From CALBPI01 sp039027435 (GTDB lineage Bacteria; Pseudomonadota; Gammaproteobacteria; Steroidobacterales; Woeseiaceae): a DNA stretch of 64,000 nucleotides. Position numbers and translations under genes: made by a program. This document shows positions 25,525 to 34,016 of the stretch, piece by piece (the first letter of the stretch is position 1; the number at the start of each line of letters is the position of its first letter). The stretch covers positions 1 to 64,000 of the forward strand of contig JBCCKF010000006.1 of the NCBI GenBank assembly GCA_039027435.1, read 5' to 3'. The notes beneath the pieces were generated by a model. It saw only the letters and a list, made by a program, of their open reading frames with translations, did no database searches and was not told the DNA's origin.

Positions 25525-27425
25525 CCCTCGGGATAAACGACCGCGCTATTGAGTTTTACTGAAAGCGGGTGATATCCCGCTTTGGCGCGTTCGAATATTG
25601 CCTGCGCCTGTTCAATGTCGTCCCGGGCGACAAGTGCACGATACAGCGGGCGAATAAACTTGTTTCTGCCGACCCGGATCAGAAACTCTTCAACGCGCGC
25701 TTCGGCGGGTTCATAGCGATTGCGGATCGTGATCATCAGCCAGCTGAACAGTACTTCGTTGTTGTTCGAGGCGGTCAGATCGAATGCGGTATCCAGCTCG
25801 GAGAGTTGCGTCTGGGTCAGCGATTCGGGCATGCCATCAAGAAAGTGCTTCCACTCGTGAAACGTCCACATCGCCGTATCGATACGCTCAGCGGACTGTG
25901 TGCCGATCAGCCATTCGGCACGCAGTTGATCGATGATCTCGAAGGCGTCCGAAGTGGGCTTGGGTGCGCCCTCCGGTATACCCGGCTGATAAATCCACTG
26001 TTCAATGCGTTCCCGCGACAGCACCTCTGAATGGTCGGCGATCAGCGTGCTGTCGAGATAAGCAAGAAACGCCTCATCATCGAGACTCTTGAATGCGAAG
26101 TGATCGAAATAGACGATCAGGAATTCATCGAATGCCTCGCGCCCGATCTTTTGTTCGATTTCATACAGCATCAATGATCCCTTTTCATAAGGGATATCGG
26201 AGAACACGGCATCAGGGTCGGTGCCGGTCACGTCGTAGGACAAGGGTTGGTTGGCAACCGGCAGAGTCTTCAGGCTTTCTGCCAGGTCTGCATAGCCAAG
26301 GGCCTTTTCCATTTCGTAACGTCGATCGCCATAGACCTTCTGCATGATGCGGTTGGTCAAGTAGGTGGTGAATCCTTCATTCAGCCAGAGGTCTTTCCAA
26401 CTGGCGTTGGTGACGAGGTTGCCCGACCAGGAGTGCGCTAGCTCGTGCGCGATCAATGCGACCAGACTGCGGTCTCCCGCAATGACTGTCGGCGTGATGA
26501 AAGACAGTCGAGGGTTTTCCATACCCCCGAATGGGAAACTCGGTGGCAGGATCAAGAGATCGTAGCGGTCCCAGCGGTAAGGTCCGTAGTCGGATTCGCC
26601 AATCTCCAGCATGCGTTCGGTGTCTGCAAACTCCTCTGCTGCTGCATCAAGCAACTCGGCTTCCGCATAGACGCCGGTGCGCGGCCCCATGGATTGAAAC
26701 TCCAGATCACCGGCGGCGATCGCGAGCAAATAGGACGGAATCGGCTGCGGCATTGCGAATTCGTAGACGCCGTCCTCGCTGCGCTCCGGACTGTTGTCGG
26801 CACCCATGAGCGCGCGCAGTTCTGATGGCACACGCAGCGTTGCAGAAACGGTCTGACGGACTGCCGGTGTGTCCTGTAACGGGGCGAAGCTTCGGGCGTG
26901 AATCGCTTGCGCTTGCGTAAACATGAATGGGTGTTGCCCGCCCGCTGTCTGGCGCGGTTCAAGCCACTGCACGCCGGTCGCCGTGGGTGAGGTTTTGTAA
27001 CTGATGGCGATCGTCTGGGCGCCTGCCGGGATGTCGATCAGCAACGCCGAGCCCAAAATCTCATCGGCCTCCAGCATACGAAACGCCACTGTGTCGCAGT
27101 CCTCGCCGTTTGGGACGCAGGCGTTGGCAATATCAAGATCGCGCGAATCCAGCACCAGTGGCAGATCGCCGTTGGCAGGGGTCGCAAGCGTGAGCGTCGC
27201 GACGCCATCAAGTACTTTGCGATCGAAGTCGATGGTGAGATCAAGGTCGAGGTGCTCAACGGTGTGCACCTGCGGCAGCGAATAGGAGTGGACATCCTCT
27301 CCGGCGGTCGTGGGCAACTCGAGGTTGGCTGACTGCGTTGCCGGGTGTTCGGTTGCCTTATCACCGCAACCTGCCAGCAACAACGTTGCCAGAAGAGTCA
27401 CTGTCTTAATCGGGTTTTTGCTCAC
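25521..27425 (-). CDS. M1 family aminopeptidase lipoprotein
   Basis: Zinc metallopeptidase of the M1 family, LTA4-hydrolase-like, predicted lipoprotein (MSKNPIKTVTLLATLLLAGC, C20 after lipobox LAGC). Motifs: exopeptidase G301-M-E-N304 in PFGGMENP, zinc site H327-E-x-x-H331 (HELAHSW) with third ligand E350 in WLNEGF, and a tyrosine-bearing YEKGSLMLYEI downstream. The C-terminal 150 residues are the helical LTA4H_C-type domain. At 634 residues it is complete. It would trim peptides in the periplasm. Convergent with the lipoprotein gene upstream on the map. Confidence 0.92.
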   Translation of the reverse strand: MSKNPIKTVTLLATLLLAGCGDKATEHPATQSANLELPTTAGEDVHSYSLPQVHTVEHLDLDLTIDFDRKVLDGVATLTLATPANGDLPLVLDSRDLDIANACVPNGEDCDTVAFRMLEADEILGSALLIDIPAGAQTIAISYKTSPTATGVQWLEPRQTAGGQHPFMFTQAQAIHARSFAPLQDTPAVRQTVSATLRVPSELRALMGADNSPERSEDGVYEFAMPQPIPSYLLAIAAGDLEFQSMGPRTGVYAEAELLDAAAEEFADTERMLEIGESDYGPYRWDRYDLLILPPSFPFGGMENPRLSFITPTVIAGDRSLVALIAHELAHSWSGNLVTNASWKDLWLNEGFTTYLTNRIMQKVYGDRRYEMEKALGYADLAESLKTLPVANQPLSYDVTGTDPDAVFSDIPYEKGSLMLYEIEQKIGREAFDEFLIVYFDHFAFKSLDDEAFLAYLDSTLIADHSEVLSRERIEQWIYQPGIPEGAPKPTSDAFEIIDQLRAEWLIGTQSAERIDTAMWTFHEWKHFLDGMPESLTQTQLSELDTAFDLTASNNNEVLFSWLMITIRNRYEPAEARVEEFLIRVGRNKFIRPLYRALVARDDIEQAQAIFERAKAGYHPLSVKLNSAVVYPEG

Positions 27426-27499
27426 GCTTCGCTCCGCGCCGTCGACCGGGAGCGTGATGATGCCTGCCCGAAGCGGCTGTCAACAACCGTTGATGGGGT

Positions 27500-27670
27500 T
27501 TATTCCTCCTGATCGCGGGGCGGTGGCTTTAACCGCCCCGACTGCTTCAGGGCCTGACGAACGATAAACTCCAGTTGTCCGTTGACACTGCGTAGCTCAT
27601 CGTCCGCCCAGCGCTTGAGCGCTTCCATGACCTTGGGGTCGGCTCGGAAAAGAAAGGAGGTGCGTGCCAT
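27500..27670 (-). CDS. Arc/MetJ-type ribbon-helix-helix protein, 56 residues
   Basis: Small DNA-binding protein starting at the ATG 27670, seven bases after the SPFH stop: beta strand RTSFLFRAD, helix A PKVMEALKRWADDELRSV, then the N-cap and helix B (NGQLEFIVRQALKQSG), the classic ribbon-helix-helix plan with the R-S-V-N turn. The tail is proline- and charge-rich. Arc-like proteins dimerise and bind tandem operators; the palindrome at 28619-28648 upstream of this operon is the obvious target, so autoregulation is likely. Too short for most gene finders. Confidence 0.8.
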   Translation of the reverse strand: MARTSFLFRADPKVMEALKRWADDELRSVNGQLEFIVRQALKQSGRLKPPPRDQEE

Positions 27671-27676
27671 GGTCCG

Positions 27677-28600
27677 TCAGTTGTAGAGCGAACCTGTATT
27701 CACGACGGGCTGAGTATGTCGATCACTGCAGAGCACCACGAGCAGGTTCGATACCATCGCCGCTTTGCGTTCCTCGTCCAGATCGATGATGCCGTCGGTC
27801 TTCAGTTGATCGAGCGCCATCTCGACCATGCCCACAGCGCCCTCAACAATCTTGGTCCTTGCTGCAACGACCGCTTGAGCCTGCTGGCGCTGCAGCATGG
27901 CAGCAGCGATTTCCGGGGCGTAGGCCAGATGGCTGATCCGTGCTTCGATGACGTCGACTCCGGCGGTACCCAGTCGATCCTGAATGTCCTTGCGCAGCTC
28001 ATCGCCAACGCGATCGGTGTTGCCTCGCAGTGACTCGTCGTCGGTCTCGCCATCGTAAGCGTAACGACTGGCGAGGTTACGCAGCGCCGCCTCACTCTGC
28101 ACTGCGACGTAGTCTTCGAAGTCATCGACCTCAAACAGCGCTTCCGCGGTGTCGACGACTTTCCAGACAACAACAGCCGAGATTTCGATCGGGTTACCGT
28201 CACGATCGTTCACCTTCGAGGGCTTACCGCTGGAGCGCGACTTTTGCTGAACCACTGCACCGCTGGAGTTCTTCTTTTCCGGCAGCATGGTTGAGCCGGT
28301 TTCGAAGTTGCGTACGCGGCACGAGATCTTCTTCTTCGAGAAGAAGGGATTGACCCAATAGAAGCCCGACTCGGTAACGGAGCCCTTGTATGCGCCGAAC
28401 AGCAACAGCACGCGCGCATCGTTAGGCGCGATCGCCATGAACCCGCCCACCATGATCGTCGCCACGAGAATCAGGGGAATGCCAACCAAGGGCAGACCGC
28501 GCGTCAGTGTAAACACGCCGAAAGCGATGCCGCCCAGCATGAGAATCAGTGGCAACCAGCCCGACACGGCCTTGTATTTCTTTTCGTGGACGTTACTCAT
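27677..28600 (-). CDS. SPFH/Band 7 (stomatin-like) membrane protein
   Basis: SPFH/prohibitin-domain scaffold. Residues 14-58 contain two hydrophobic segments (WLPLILMLGGIAFGVFTL; VGIPLILVATIMVGGFMAI), then NDARVLLLFGAYKGSVTESG and FYWVNPFFSKKKIS, the start of the SPFH domain; the helical part follows (ISHLAYAPEIAAAMLQRQQA), and the C-terminus is short. Such proteins organise membrane microdomains or protease complexes. Start ATG 28600 follows GGAGG. The downstream RHH gene and the upstream palindrome make a compact regulated module. Confidence 0.9.
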   Translation of the reverse strand: MSNVHEKKYKAVSGWLPLILMLGGIAFGVFTLTRGLPLVGIPLILVATIMVGGFMAIAPNDARVLLLFGAYKGSVTESGFYWVNPFFSKKKISCRVRNFETGSTMLPEKKNSSGAVVQQKSRSSGKPSKVNDRDGNPIEISAVVVWKVVDTAEALFEVDDFEDYVAVQSEAALRNLASRYAYDGETDDESLRGNTDRVGDELRKDIQDRLGTAGVDVIEARISHLAYAPEIAAAMLQRQQAQAVVAARTKIVEGAVGMVEMALDQLKTDGIIDLDEERKAAMVSNLLVVLCSDRHTQPVVNTGSLYN

Positions 28601-28618
28601 TCTTTGCCTCCGCTGTAT

Positions 28619-28648
28619 TGATATAAAAGTGATATCACTTTTATATCA
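28619..28648. promoter_or_regulatory. Perfect 30-bp palindrome, likely RHH operator
   Basis: Bases 28619-28633 are the exact reverse complement of 28634-28648. TGATAT recurs 11 bases apart on each strand, the tandem spacing expected for Arc/MetJ dimers. It ends 19 bases upstream of the SPFH start, next to its GGAGG ribosome site, and its AT-richness suggests overlap with the promoter. The 56-residue RHH protein in the same operon is the probable ligand. Confidence 0.7.
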
Positions 28649-28829
28649 TTTTAGCAAGTGAACACAAATGTAGAATCCGCGCGCTCAAGCCAGTCTCGCA
28701 GCGCTAACGCGGTGATACGTCACAGTTTTTCAGGGCTATCGCAGACGTGATCGAGGGAATTTGCTATCAAGCGACTGTCAGCAGGGATTGCTGTTGACAT
28801 AACGCTTGGGCAACTGGATGAGCATTACT

Positions 28830-29402
28830 ATGACGATTACTGATTCGCTGCAGCGCAAGGCGCTGCTCGCCGGCGTTACGCTGGCGCTGGCTGCCGGAAC
28901 CGCAACTGCGGACTCGGGCTTCTACATCGGCGGCAGTGCCGGTGGGGCGACGATCGAAGCTGACTTTGATGGCGTATCCATTCCCGGTCTGCCGTCATCC
29001 ATCGATGAGGACGACACGGCCTTCAAGGTGTTCGCCGGCTATGATTTCGATCTCCCGGTCGTGAAGCTTGCTGTTGAGGCTGGCTACGTCGATTTTGGTG
29101 CGCCCGATCTCGATATCCTGGGTGATCCGCTGACCGTCGAGACCACCGCGTTGAATCTCTGGGGCATCCTCGGCGTTGATGTCGGTTTGGTCGATCTTTA
29201 CGGCAAAGTCGGCTACGCCTCATGGGAGGCCGACGTGTCCCTTCAGGGTGTGAGCGACTCCGAAGATGGTAACGATCTGGCCTACGGCCTGGGCGCTGCC
29301 TTTGGTATCGGCCCGGTGCAAATTCGCGGCGAATACGAGCTCTACGAATTCGAGGACGTCGACGTCAGCATGCTGTCGCTTGGGGTAAGCTACAAGTTCT
29401 AG
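28830..29402 (+). CDS. Outer-membrane beta-barrel protein (OmpA-like)
   Basis: Signal peptide (MTITDSLQRKALLAGVTLAL, cleaved after ATA-D) and an eight-strand porin-like domain: DSGFYIGGSAGGATIEADFD, AFKVFAGYDFDLPVVKLAVE, GVDVGLVDLYGKVGYASWEA, and a terminal LSLGVSYKF ending in Phe. It is 190 residues from ATG 28830, which has GGATGAG seven bases upstream; ATG 28818 and TTG 28806 are alternatives. No C-terminal peptidoglycan-binding domain, so it is a simple barrel. Function not specified by sequence. Confidence 0.82.
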   Translation: MTITDSLQRKALLAGVTLALAAGTATADSGFYIGGSAGGATIEADFDGVSIPGLPSSIDEDDTAFKVFAGYDFDLPVVKLAVEAGYVDFGAPDLDILGDPLTVETTALNLWGILGVDVGLVDLYGKVGYASWEADVSLQGVSDSEDGNDLAYGLGAAFGIGPVQIRGEYELYEFEDVDVSMLSLGVSYKF

Positions 29403-29410
29403 GAACTGCT

Positions 29411-29444
29411 GCTGCGCATTCTTGCTGAGGCAGGGATGCGCAGC
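29411..29444 (+). terminator. Hairpin after barrel gene
   Basis: Perfect 9-bp stem GCTGCGCAT/ATGCGCAGC with a 16-base loop, nine bases past the barrel stop and ahead of the MFS gene. No T-run follows, so it may be an attenuating or RNA-stabilising 3' structure rather than a strong terminator. Confidence 0.45.
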
Positions 29445-29470
29445 CACCCCCCGACACTGCCGGAGCCACT

Positions 29471-30724
29471 GTGCTCTCTTTCATTGTGACCAATTTCCGC
29501 TGGATCGCCGGCGGGTTCTTGCTGACCTATTGCTCTACGTTCGGTCAGACCTACTTCATCTCCGCATCCATCGGCGACTGGCAGATGCTGTTCGATCTTT
29601 CACACGGTGAAATCGGGCGCCTGTACATGCTGGCGACCTTAGGTAGCGCTGCGACTCTTCCGTTTCTCGGCAAATTGGCAGATACGGTGAGCGCGCATCG
29701 GCTCGTGCTCTTCTGCATGCCGATGCTGGCACTCGCCGCCTTGCTGGCCGGCACAGCGAACTCTCCGACCACGCTGCTCTTTGCGATCTATCTGTTGCGT
29801 CTGTTCGGGCAGGGCATGATGACGCATATCGCATTGACCATGACCGGACGCTGGTTCGTCGCGGGGCGAGGTCGGGCGGTGTCACTTGTGGTGCTCGGAC
29901 ACCAGGGCGGCGAGGCAACCTTGCTGCTCGCGTTTGTGACGCTCTCCGAGCAGCACGGTCTCACCGCAGGCTGGTATAGCGCGATCGCGGCATTGCTGAT
30001 TGCAGGCCTGCCGATGACCTATCTTTGTTATCGTGCGCCGCGCGAGCCCAGGAGCGCCGACGCCGAGGTGGTAGCGCTGCACACTGCGAGACGGCAGTGG
30101 ACCAGAGCTGAAGTCATTCGTGATCCGGCATTTTATGGAGTGCTGGCCGGGGTGCTTGCGCCTGCTTTTATCGGTACAACAATTTTCTATCATCAGGACT
30201 ATATGACGGCACTCAACCAGTGGCCCGCGGATTGGTTTGCCCGGTGTCTGGTTGTGCTGGCGATATCGACCGTCATCTGCGCGCTGATTTTTGGCAGTGT
30301 TATCGACCGACTCGGGGCGATTCGGGTTTTACCGTTTTTTCTGATTCCGCTGACCGCGGCATGCTTCGCGATGGCGGCGACCGATACGCCGGAGAGCCTG
30401 ATCGTCGTTATGGTGTTGGTGGGTATCAGTTACGGAATCTCGTCCACGCTGTTTGGTGCGTTGTGGCCCGAGGTTTACGGGACAGAGCACCTCGGTGCGA
30501 TACGTTCTTTGGTCATGGCGGCGATGGTGTTTTCAACAGCGGCTGGGCCGGGGGTCACCGGCACCTTTATTGATCTCGGCGTGCCGCTGCCTTCGCAAAT
30601 GTATGGAATGGCGGTTTACTGCATTCTTGTCAGTGCGGTGTTGGCGCTCGCGGCGGCGCAACTCAGCCGGCGCAGCAAGCGCGGACACCCGGCCCCAGCG
30701 GCTCAGGGCGAAATCTGCGAGTAG
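29471..30724 (+). CDS. MFS transporter
   Basis: Twelve-segment major facilitator permease, 417 residues, GTG start at 29471. Segments begin NFRWIAGGFLLTYCSTFGQ and continue through LYMLATLGSAATLPFLGKLA with the loop G-K-L-A-D-T (A-motif-like) and MTGRWFVAGRGRAVSLVVLG. A second half has FGSVIDRLGAIRVLPFFL, the C-half A-motif. Substrate is not deducible; proteins with the opening 'FGQTYFIS' are usually monocarboxylate- or oxalate-type MFS. The end overlaps the convergent serine hydrolase by 22 bases. Confidence 0.85.
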   Translation: MLSFIVTNFRWIAGGFLLTYCSTFGQTYFISASIGDWQMLFDLSHGEIGRLYMLATLGSAATLPFLGKLADTVSAHRLVLFCMPMLALAALLAGTANSPTTLLFAIYLLRLFGQGMMTHIALTMTGRWFVAGRGRAVSLVVLGHQGGEATLLLAFVTLSEQHGLTAGWYSAIAALLIAGLPMTYLCYRAPREPRSADAEVVALHTARRQWTRAEVIRDPAFYGVLAGVLAPAFIGTTIFYHQDYMTALNQWPADWFARCLVVLAISTVICALIFGSVIDRLGAIRVLPFFLIPLTAACFAMAATDTPESLIVVMVLVGISYGISSTLFGALWPEVYGTEHLGAIRSLVMAAMVFSTAAGPGVTGTFIDLGVPLPSQMYGMAVYCILVSAVLALAAAQLSRRSKRGHPAPAAQGEICE

Positions 30725-31974
30725 ACCTCGTTGCGAATGGCCTGGTCGCGGTTACGCTCCGTGTCCGGCGATGCGTGCATCTGCGACATGATGACGGCGA
30801 CAAACTGGTTGTTTGGGTCCACCCAGAAATGGGTGCTTTCATACCCGCCGCCCATCCATAAACCCGCCTGCCCATCCGGTGCAGAGCCGTTGCTTACCCA
30901 GATGTTGTAGCCATTATGGCCGGCCGGTGAGTCGAGCAGTGTATGCGGTGCCGTCATTTCATTGATGGATGCTTGCTCAAGAAAACGTTGCCCACGGAGG
31001 ATGCCCCCGCTGCCGAGCATGCGCAGAAAATCGGCGTACCCGTCCGCTGTCGCAAGCATGCCTTCACCACCCAAGCGGAGTTCGTTTCGCCGGTCGTAGC
31101 GCGGCAAGCTACCACCAAAAATATCCAGTTCTGCCGGGTCAGCAACTCGAATGCTACCGTCGGTGCCGGTGAAGTAGGGCAGCAGCGACGCTTGGTCCGG
31201 TAGTGTGTATTGCAGTCCCCGAATGCGCAGCGGCTTTGTGATGCGCTCGGCGACCAGCGTTTCCAGTGAGTCGCCGGTCGCGGCCTCCAGCACCAGACCG
31301 AGCAGCGTTGTGTTGAGTCCGTAGTAGTAGGCGGCGCCAGGTTGCTGGATTAACGGCAATTCCACCAGCCGCTCAAGGAACTCGTCGCTGTCGGCAGCGC
31401 CGGGCAGGTCCTGCGCCGCTGCGAGGCTGTCCAAACATTCGATACCCGTGACGGCGTAATAGAACCCTGCGGTGTGGTTCATCAAATTTCGGAGCGTAAT
31501 GGGTGTCTCAGCGGGTTCACTTTGCAGCGGGCAACCCGCTTCGCCTGCTGCGAGCGTCGATAGCCGGGTACCGTCCGGGCCTCTCGCCACAGCAAGGGAG
31601 CCCAATTCCGGCAGATAGTCGGCGACGGGGTCATCGAGTGAAATCTCGCCGGACTCGATCAGATCCATGGCGAGACTGATCGTCACGATTTTGCTCATCG
31701 ACCAAATGCGCATCCAGGTTTGACCATCGATATCAGAGTCGGGGAGCAGATCGCGGTTCACGCTGCCATGTTCATAAAGCACACGGCCTTCAAAACTCTC
31801 GAGACGGACGTAGATAAACGGATAGTCACCGCGCTCAACAAAGGTGTCGATAACACCGTTCAGCGAAAACGGATCATCGATCGAAACGTCGGCGCGCGCA
31901 GCGCCACAGGCCGCCACGATGAGGCCAAGAATTGCACCCAGGAACGCACCATTCCAGCGGTATTCGGTCTTCAC
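30703..31974 (-). CDS. Exported serine hydrolase (beta-lactamase fold)
   Basis: Second class C beta-lactamase-like serine hydrolase in the window, 423 residues. N-terminal signal (FLGAILGLIVAACGAARA-D; the AAC could also be a lipobox). Catalytic S92-x-x-K95 in WSMSK; second motif YYGLNTTLLGLVLE matches the esterase-type Y-x-x-x-T-x-x-L-G rather than Y-S-N; third region MGGGYESTHFWVDPNNQ near the C-terminus. This pattern fits EstB/PBP-like esterases more than true beta-lactamases. Convergent with the MFS gene. Confidence 0.82.
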   Translation of the reverse strand: MKTEYRWNGAFLGAILGLIVAACGAARADVSIDDPFSLNGVIDTFVERGDYPFIYVRLESFEGRVLYEHGSVNRDLLPDSDIDGQTWMRIWSMSKIVTISLAMDLIESGEISLDDPVADYLPELGSLAVARGPDGTRLSTLAAGEAGCPLQSEPAETPITLRNLMNHTAGFYYAVTGIECLDSLAAAQDLPGAADSDEFLERLVELPLIQQPGAAYYYGLNTTLLGLVLEAATGDSLETLVAERITKPLRIRGLQYTLPDQASLLPYFTGTDGSIRVADPAELDIFGGSLPRYDRRNELRLGGEGMLATADGYADFLRMLGSGGILRGQRFLEQASINEMTAPHTLLDSPAGHNGYNIWVSNGSAPDGQAGLWMGGGYESTHFWVDPNNQFVAVIMSQMHASPDTERNRDQAIRNEVYSQISP

Positions 31975-32071
31975 TTCGTAGGTCCTCTCCCCAGAGTCCT
32001 AGGCAGATGCTAGCAAAAACTTGCGCGAAGGCAGGCGAGACGCAGATTTGTAGAATTTTACGATCACATTA

Positions 32072-32087
32072 TGTGACGTAATTCACA
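32072..32087. promoter_or_regulatory. CRP-like binding site, perfect consensus half-sites
   Basis: TGTGA-CGTAAT-TCACA matches the CRP core exactly in both half-sites. It is 125 bases upstream of the peroxidase ATG. A third half-site (TCACA at 32064-32068) overlaps, so the region may bind more than one dimer. Confidence 0.6.
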
Positions 32088-32092
32088 CTTGA

Positions 32093-32110
32093 GCTCGGAC
32101 TTTTCCGAGC
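32093..32110. repeat. Inverted repeat downstream of CRP-like box
   Basis: GCTCGGA, four bases, TCCGAGC: a perfect 7-bp stem five bases after the CRP-like site. Operator or 5' UTR hairpin. Confidence 0.4.
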
Positions 32111-32211
32111 GACGTCTGTCTAGGGGTCGACTAAAATACGGAGAAAAATAAATAGAGATGCTGCAAGCGGTCGGGACGCCGCCGGTATCTCCAACATGCT
32201 CGGGGACTTGA

Positions 32212-33903
32212 ATGAAAACCAGAACGATTGCGTCGAGCCTTTGCCTTGGGCTCGCACTTGTGGCATGCGATAACACGACGAACGATACCGCGGCTGGAGA
32301 TGCGGACACGGCCAGTGTGTCGCCGGTATTTGGTATCCAGCGCAGCGATGACCGCGCGCCCGACACCTTTACCGATACCGTGCAGTTCCGGACGTTGGAT
32401 GGCACCGGCAACAATCGGCTTCTGGTCGATATGAACAAATCCCACAGCCAGCTAGGTCGGATGGTGACGTCTGATTATGGGGATCTGGCGGCAACGCCCG
32501 CCGGGGCTCACCGGCCGAGCGCCCGCATGGTGAGTAATGCGATTTCCGCACAACAGGGAAATCATCCGAATGGTCGGCGTGCGAGCGATTTTCTCTGGCA
32601 ATGGGGTCAGTTCCTGGATCATGACCTCGACCTCACCGATGGTGTGTCACCGGCTGAAGCTGCCGATATCGATGTGCCGATGGGCGATCCATGGTTTGAT
32701 CCAGGCCACACCGGCACTGTGACCATCGCGCTCAACCGTTCGATTTTCGACACCGCGACGGGTGACCACGCGCTGAACCCACGCCAGCAAATCAACGAGA
32801 TTACCGGTTGGATCGACGCGTCCAATGTCTATGGGTCTGACTTAACGCGTGCACGGGCGCTCAGGACGATGGATGGCACCGGGATGCTCAAGACCTCGGA
32901 GGGCGGCTACTTGCCCTACAACACCGACGGAATCGCCAACGCGGGCGGGTCCGGTGCCGAGTTGTTTGTCGCTGGGGACGTACGCGCTAATGAGCAGGTC
33001 GGCCTTGCGGTAATGCACACCCTGTTCGTGCGTGAACACAATCGCCTGGCAGTCGAGATTGCAACGGCAGAGCCATATCTGGACGGTGAGACCATCTACC
33101 AAAAGGCGCGCCGTATCGTGGGCGCTCAGATGCAGGTCATCACCTACAACGAGTTCCTGCCGGTCTTGTTGGGGCAGGATGCGCTCAGCCCCTACACGGG
33201 CTACGACGAGACGGTCGATGCGAGCGTCGTCAACGTGTTTTCCTCGGCGGCTTATCGCCTGGGCCATAGCATGTTGAGCAGCCATATTCGTCGCATCGAT
33301 GCAGGTGGCAACGAGATCGCCGAGGGTCACCTCGCACTGCGCGATGCCTTTTTCCAGCCAGATCGTGTCAGGAATGAGGGTGGCATTGAGCCGGTGCTCC
33401 GGGGGCTGGCGAGCCAGATCTGCGAGTCGATTGATGCCCAGGTAGTCGACGATGTTCGCAATGCGCTGTTTGGTGCGCCGGGTGCTGGCGGTTTCGATCT
33501 TGCGTCATTGAACATCCAGCGTGGCAGGGATCATGGGCTACCGAGCTACAACGAGACTCGTCGACAGCTTGGCATGTCCATGCGGGCGAGCTTTGCCGAA
33601 GTTACGCCTGATGTGGACTTGCAGGCGTCATTGCAGTCGGTCTACACGTCCGTCGATGATATTGATCTTTGGGTAGGCGGACTGGCGGAACCTCGAGTGG
33701 GTGCGTCAGCGCTGGGCGAGCTGTTTCATCACATCGTGAAGGATCAGTTTGAACGGTTACGCGATGGAGACCGTTTCTGGTATGAACAGACCTTCAGTGG
33801 CGATGAGCTCGAAATCATCCGCAACACGACGCTCGCAGACATCATCCGGCGCAATACGCTGATTCAGGACGAGATTTCGGATGCTGTGTTCGTCGTGCCC
33901 TGA
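32212..33903 (+). CDS. Animal-type haem peroxidase lipoprotein
   Basis: Member of the peroxidase-cyclooxygenase (animal haem peroxidase) superfamily. N-terminus MKTRTIASSLCLGLALVAC is a lipoprotein signal with C19. Distal histidine H137 in WGQFLDHDLDLTD; proximal H352 in YRLGHSML; ELFVAGDVRANEQVGL and LFVREHNRLA before it and RGRDHGLPSYNETRR after it are classic family blocks. It would make oxidants (hypohalous or radical species) outside the cytoplasm. Length 563 is standard for bacterial peroxicin-like enzymes. Control by CRP is suggested by the upstream box; a terminator follows. Confidence 0.92.
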   Translation: MKTRTIASSLCLGLALVACDNTTNDTAAGDADTASVSPVFGIQRSDDRAPDTFTDTVQFRTLDGTGNNRLLVDMNKSHSQLGRMVTSDYGDLAATPAGAHRPSARMVSNAISAQQGNHPNGRRASDFLWQWGQFLDHDLDLTDGVSPAEAADIDVPMGDPWFDPGHTGTVTIALNRSIFDTATGDHALNPRQQINEITGWIDASNVYGSDLTRARALRTMDGTGMLKTSEGGYLPYNTDGIANAGGSGAELFVAGDVRANEQVGLAVMHTLFVREHNRLAVEIATAEPYLDGETIYQKARRIVGAQMQVITYNEFLPVLLGQDALSPYTGYDETVDASVVNVFSSAAYRLGHSMLSSHIRRIDAGGNEIAEGHLALRDAFFQPDRVRNEGGIEPVLRGLASQICESIDAQVVDDVRNALFGAPGAGGFDLASLNIQRGRDHGLPSYNETRRQLGMSMRASFAEVTPDVDLQASLQSVYTSVDDIDLWVGGLAEPRVGASALGELFHHIVKDQFERLRDGDRFWYEQTFSGDELEIIRNTTLADIIRRNTLIQDEISDAVFVVP

Positions 33904-33968
33904 TCGACAGATCACAAAATTCGACATGCATTTCGACACGTTATTGAGTAGCCTAGACACTTGCTAAA

Positions 33969-33998
33969 CGCGGTGGGCTCTGCGCACCGCGCTTTTTT
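33969..33998 (+). terminator. Rho-independent terminator after peroxidase
   Basis: Stem CGCGGTG (33969-33975) with CACCGCG (33985-33991), nine-base loop, then six T's at 33993-33998. It separates the peroxidase gene from the ABC-like operon starting at 34017. Confidence 0.85.
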
Positions 33999-34016
33999 GT
34001 TGTGGGCGCTTGAAGC

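Larger units (their letters stand above)
31975..32211 (+). promoter_or_regulatory. Divergent regulatory region upstream of peroxidase
   Basis: No gene in this 237-base interval. It contains a symmetric CRP-like box (32072-32087), an overlapping TCACAT-T-ATGTGA palindrome (32064-32076), and a 7-bp hairpin (32093-32110). These lie about 100-150 bases before the peroxidase ATG and about 100 from the serine hydrolase start on the other strand. Confidence 0.5.
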
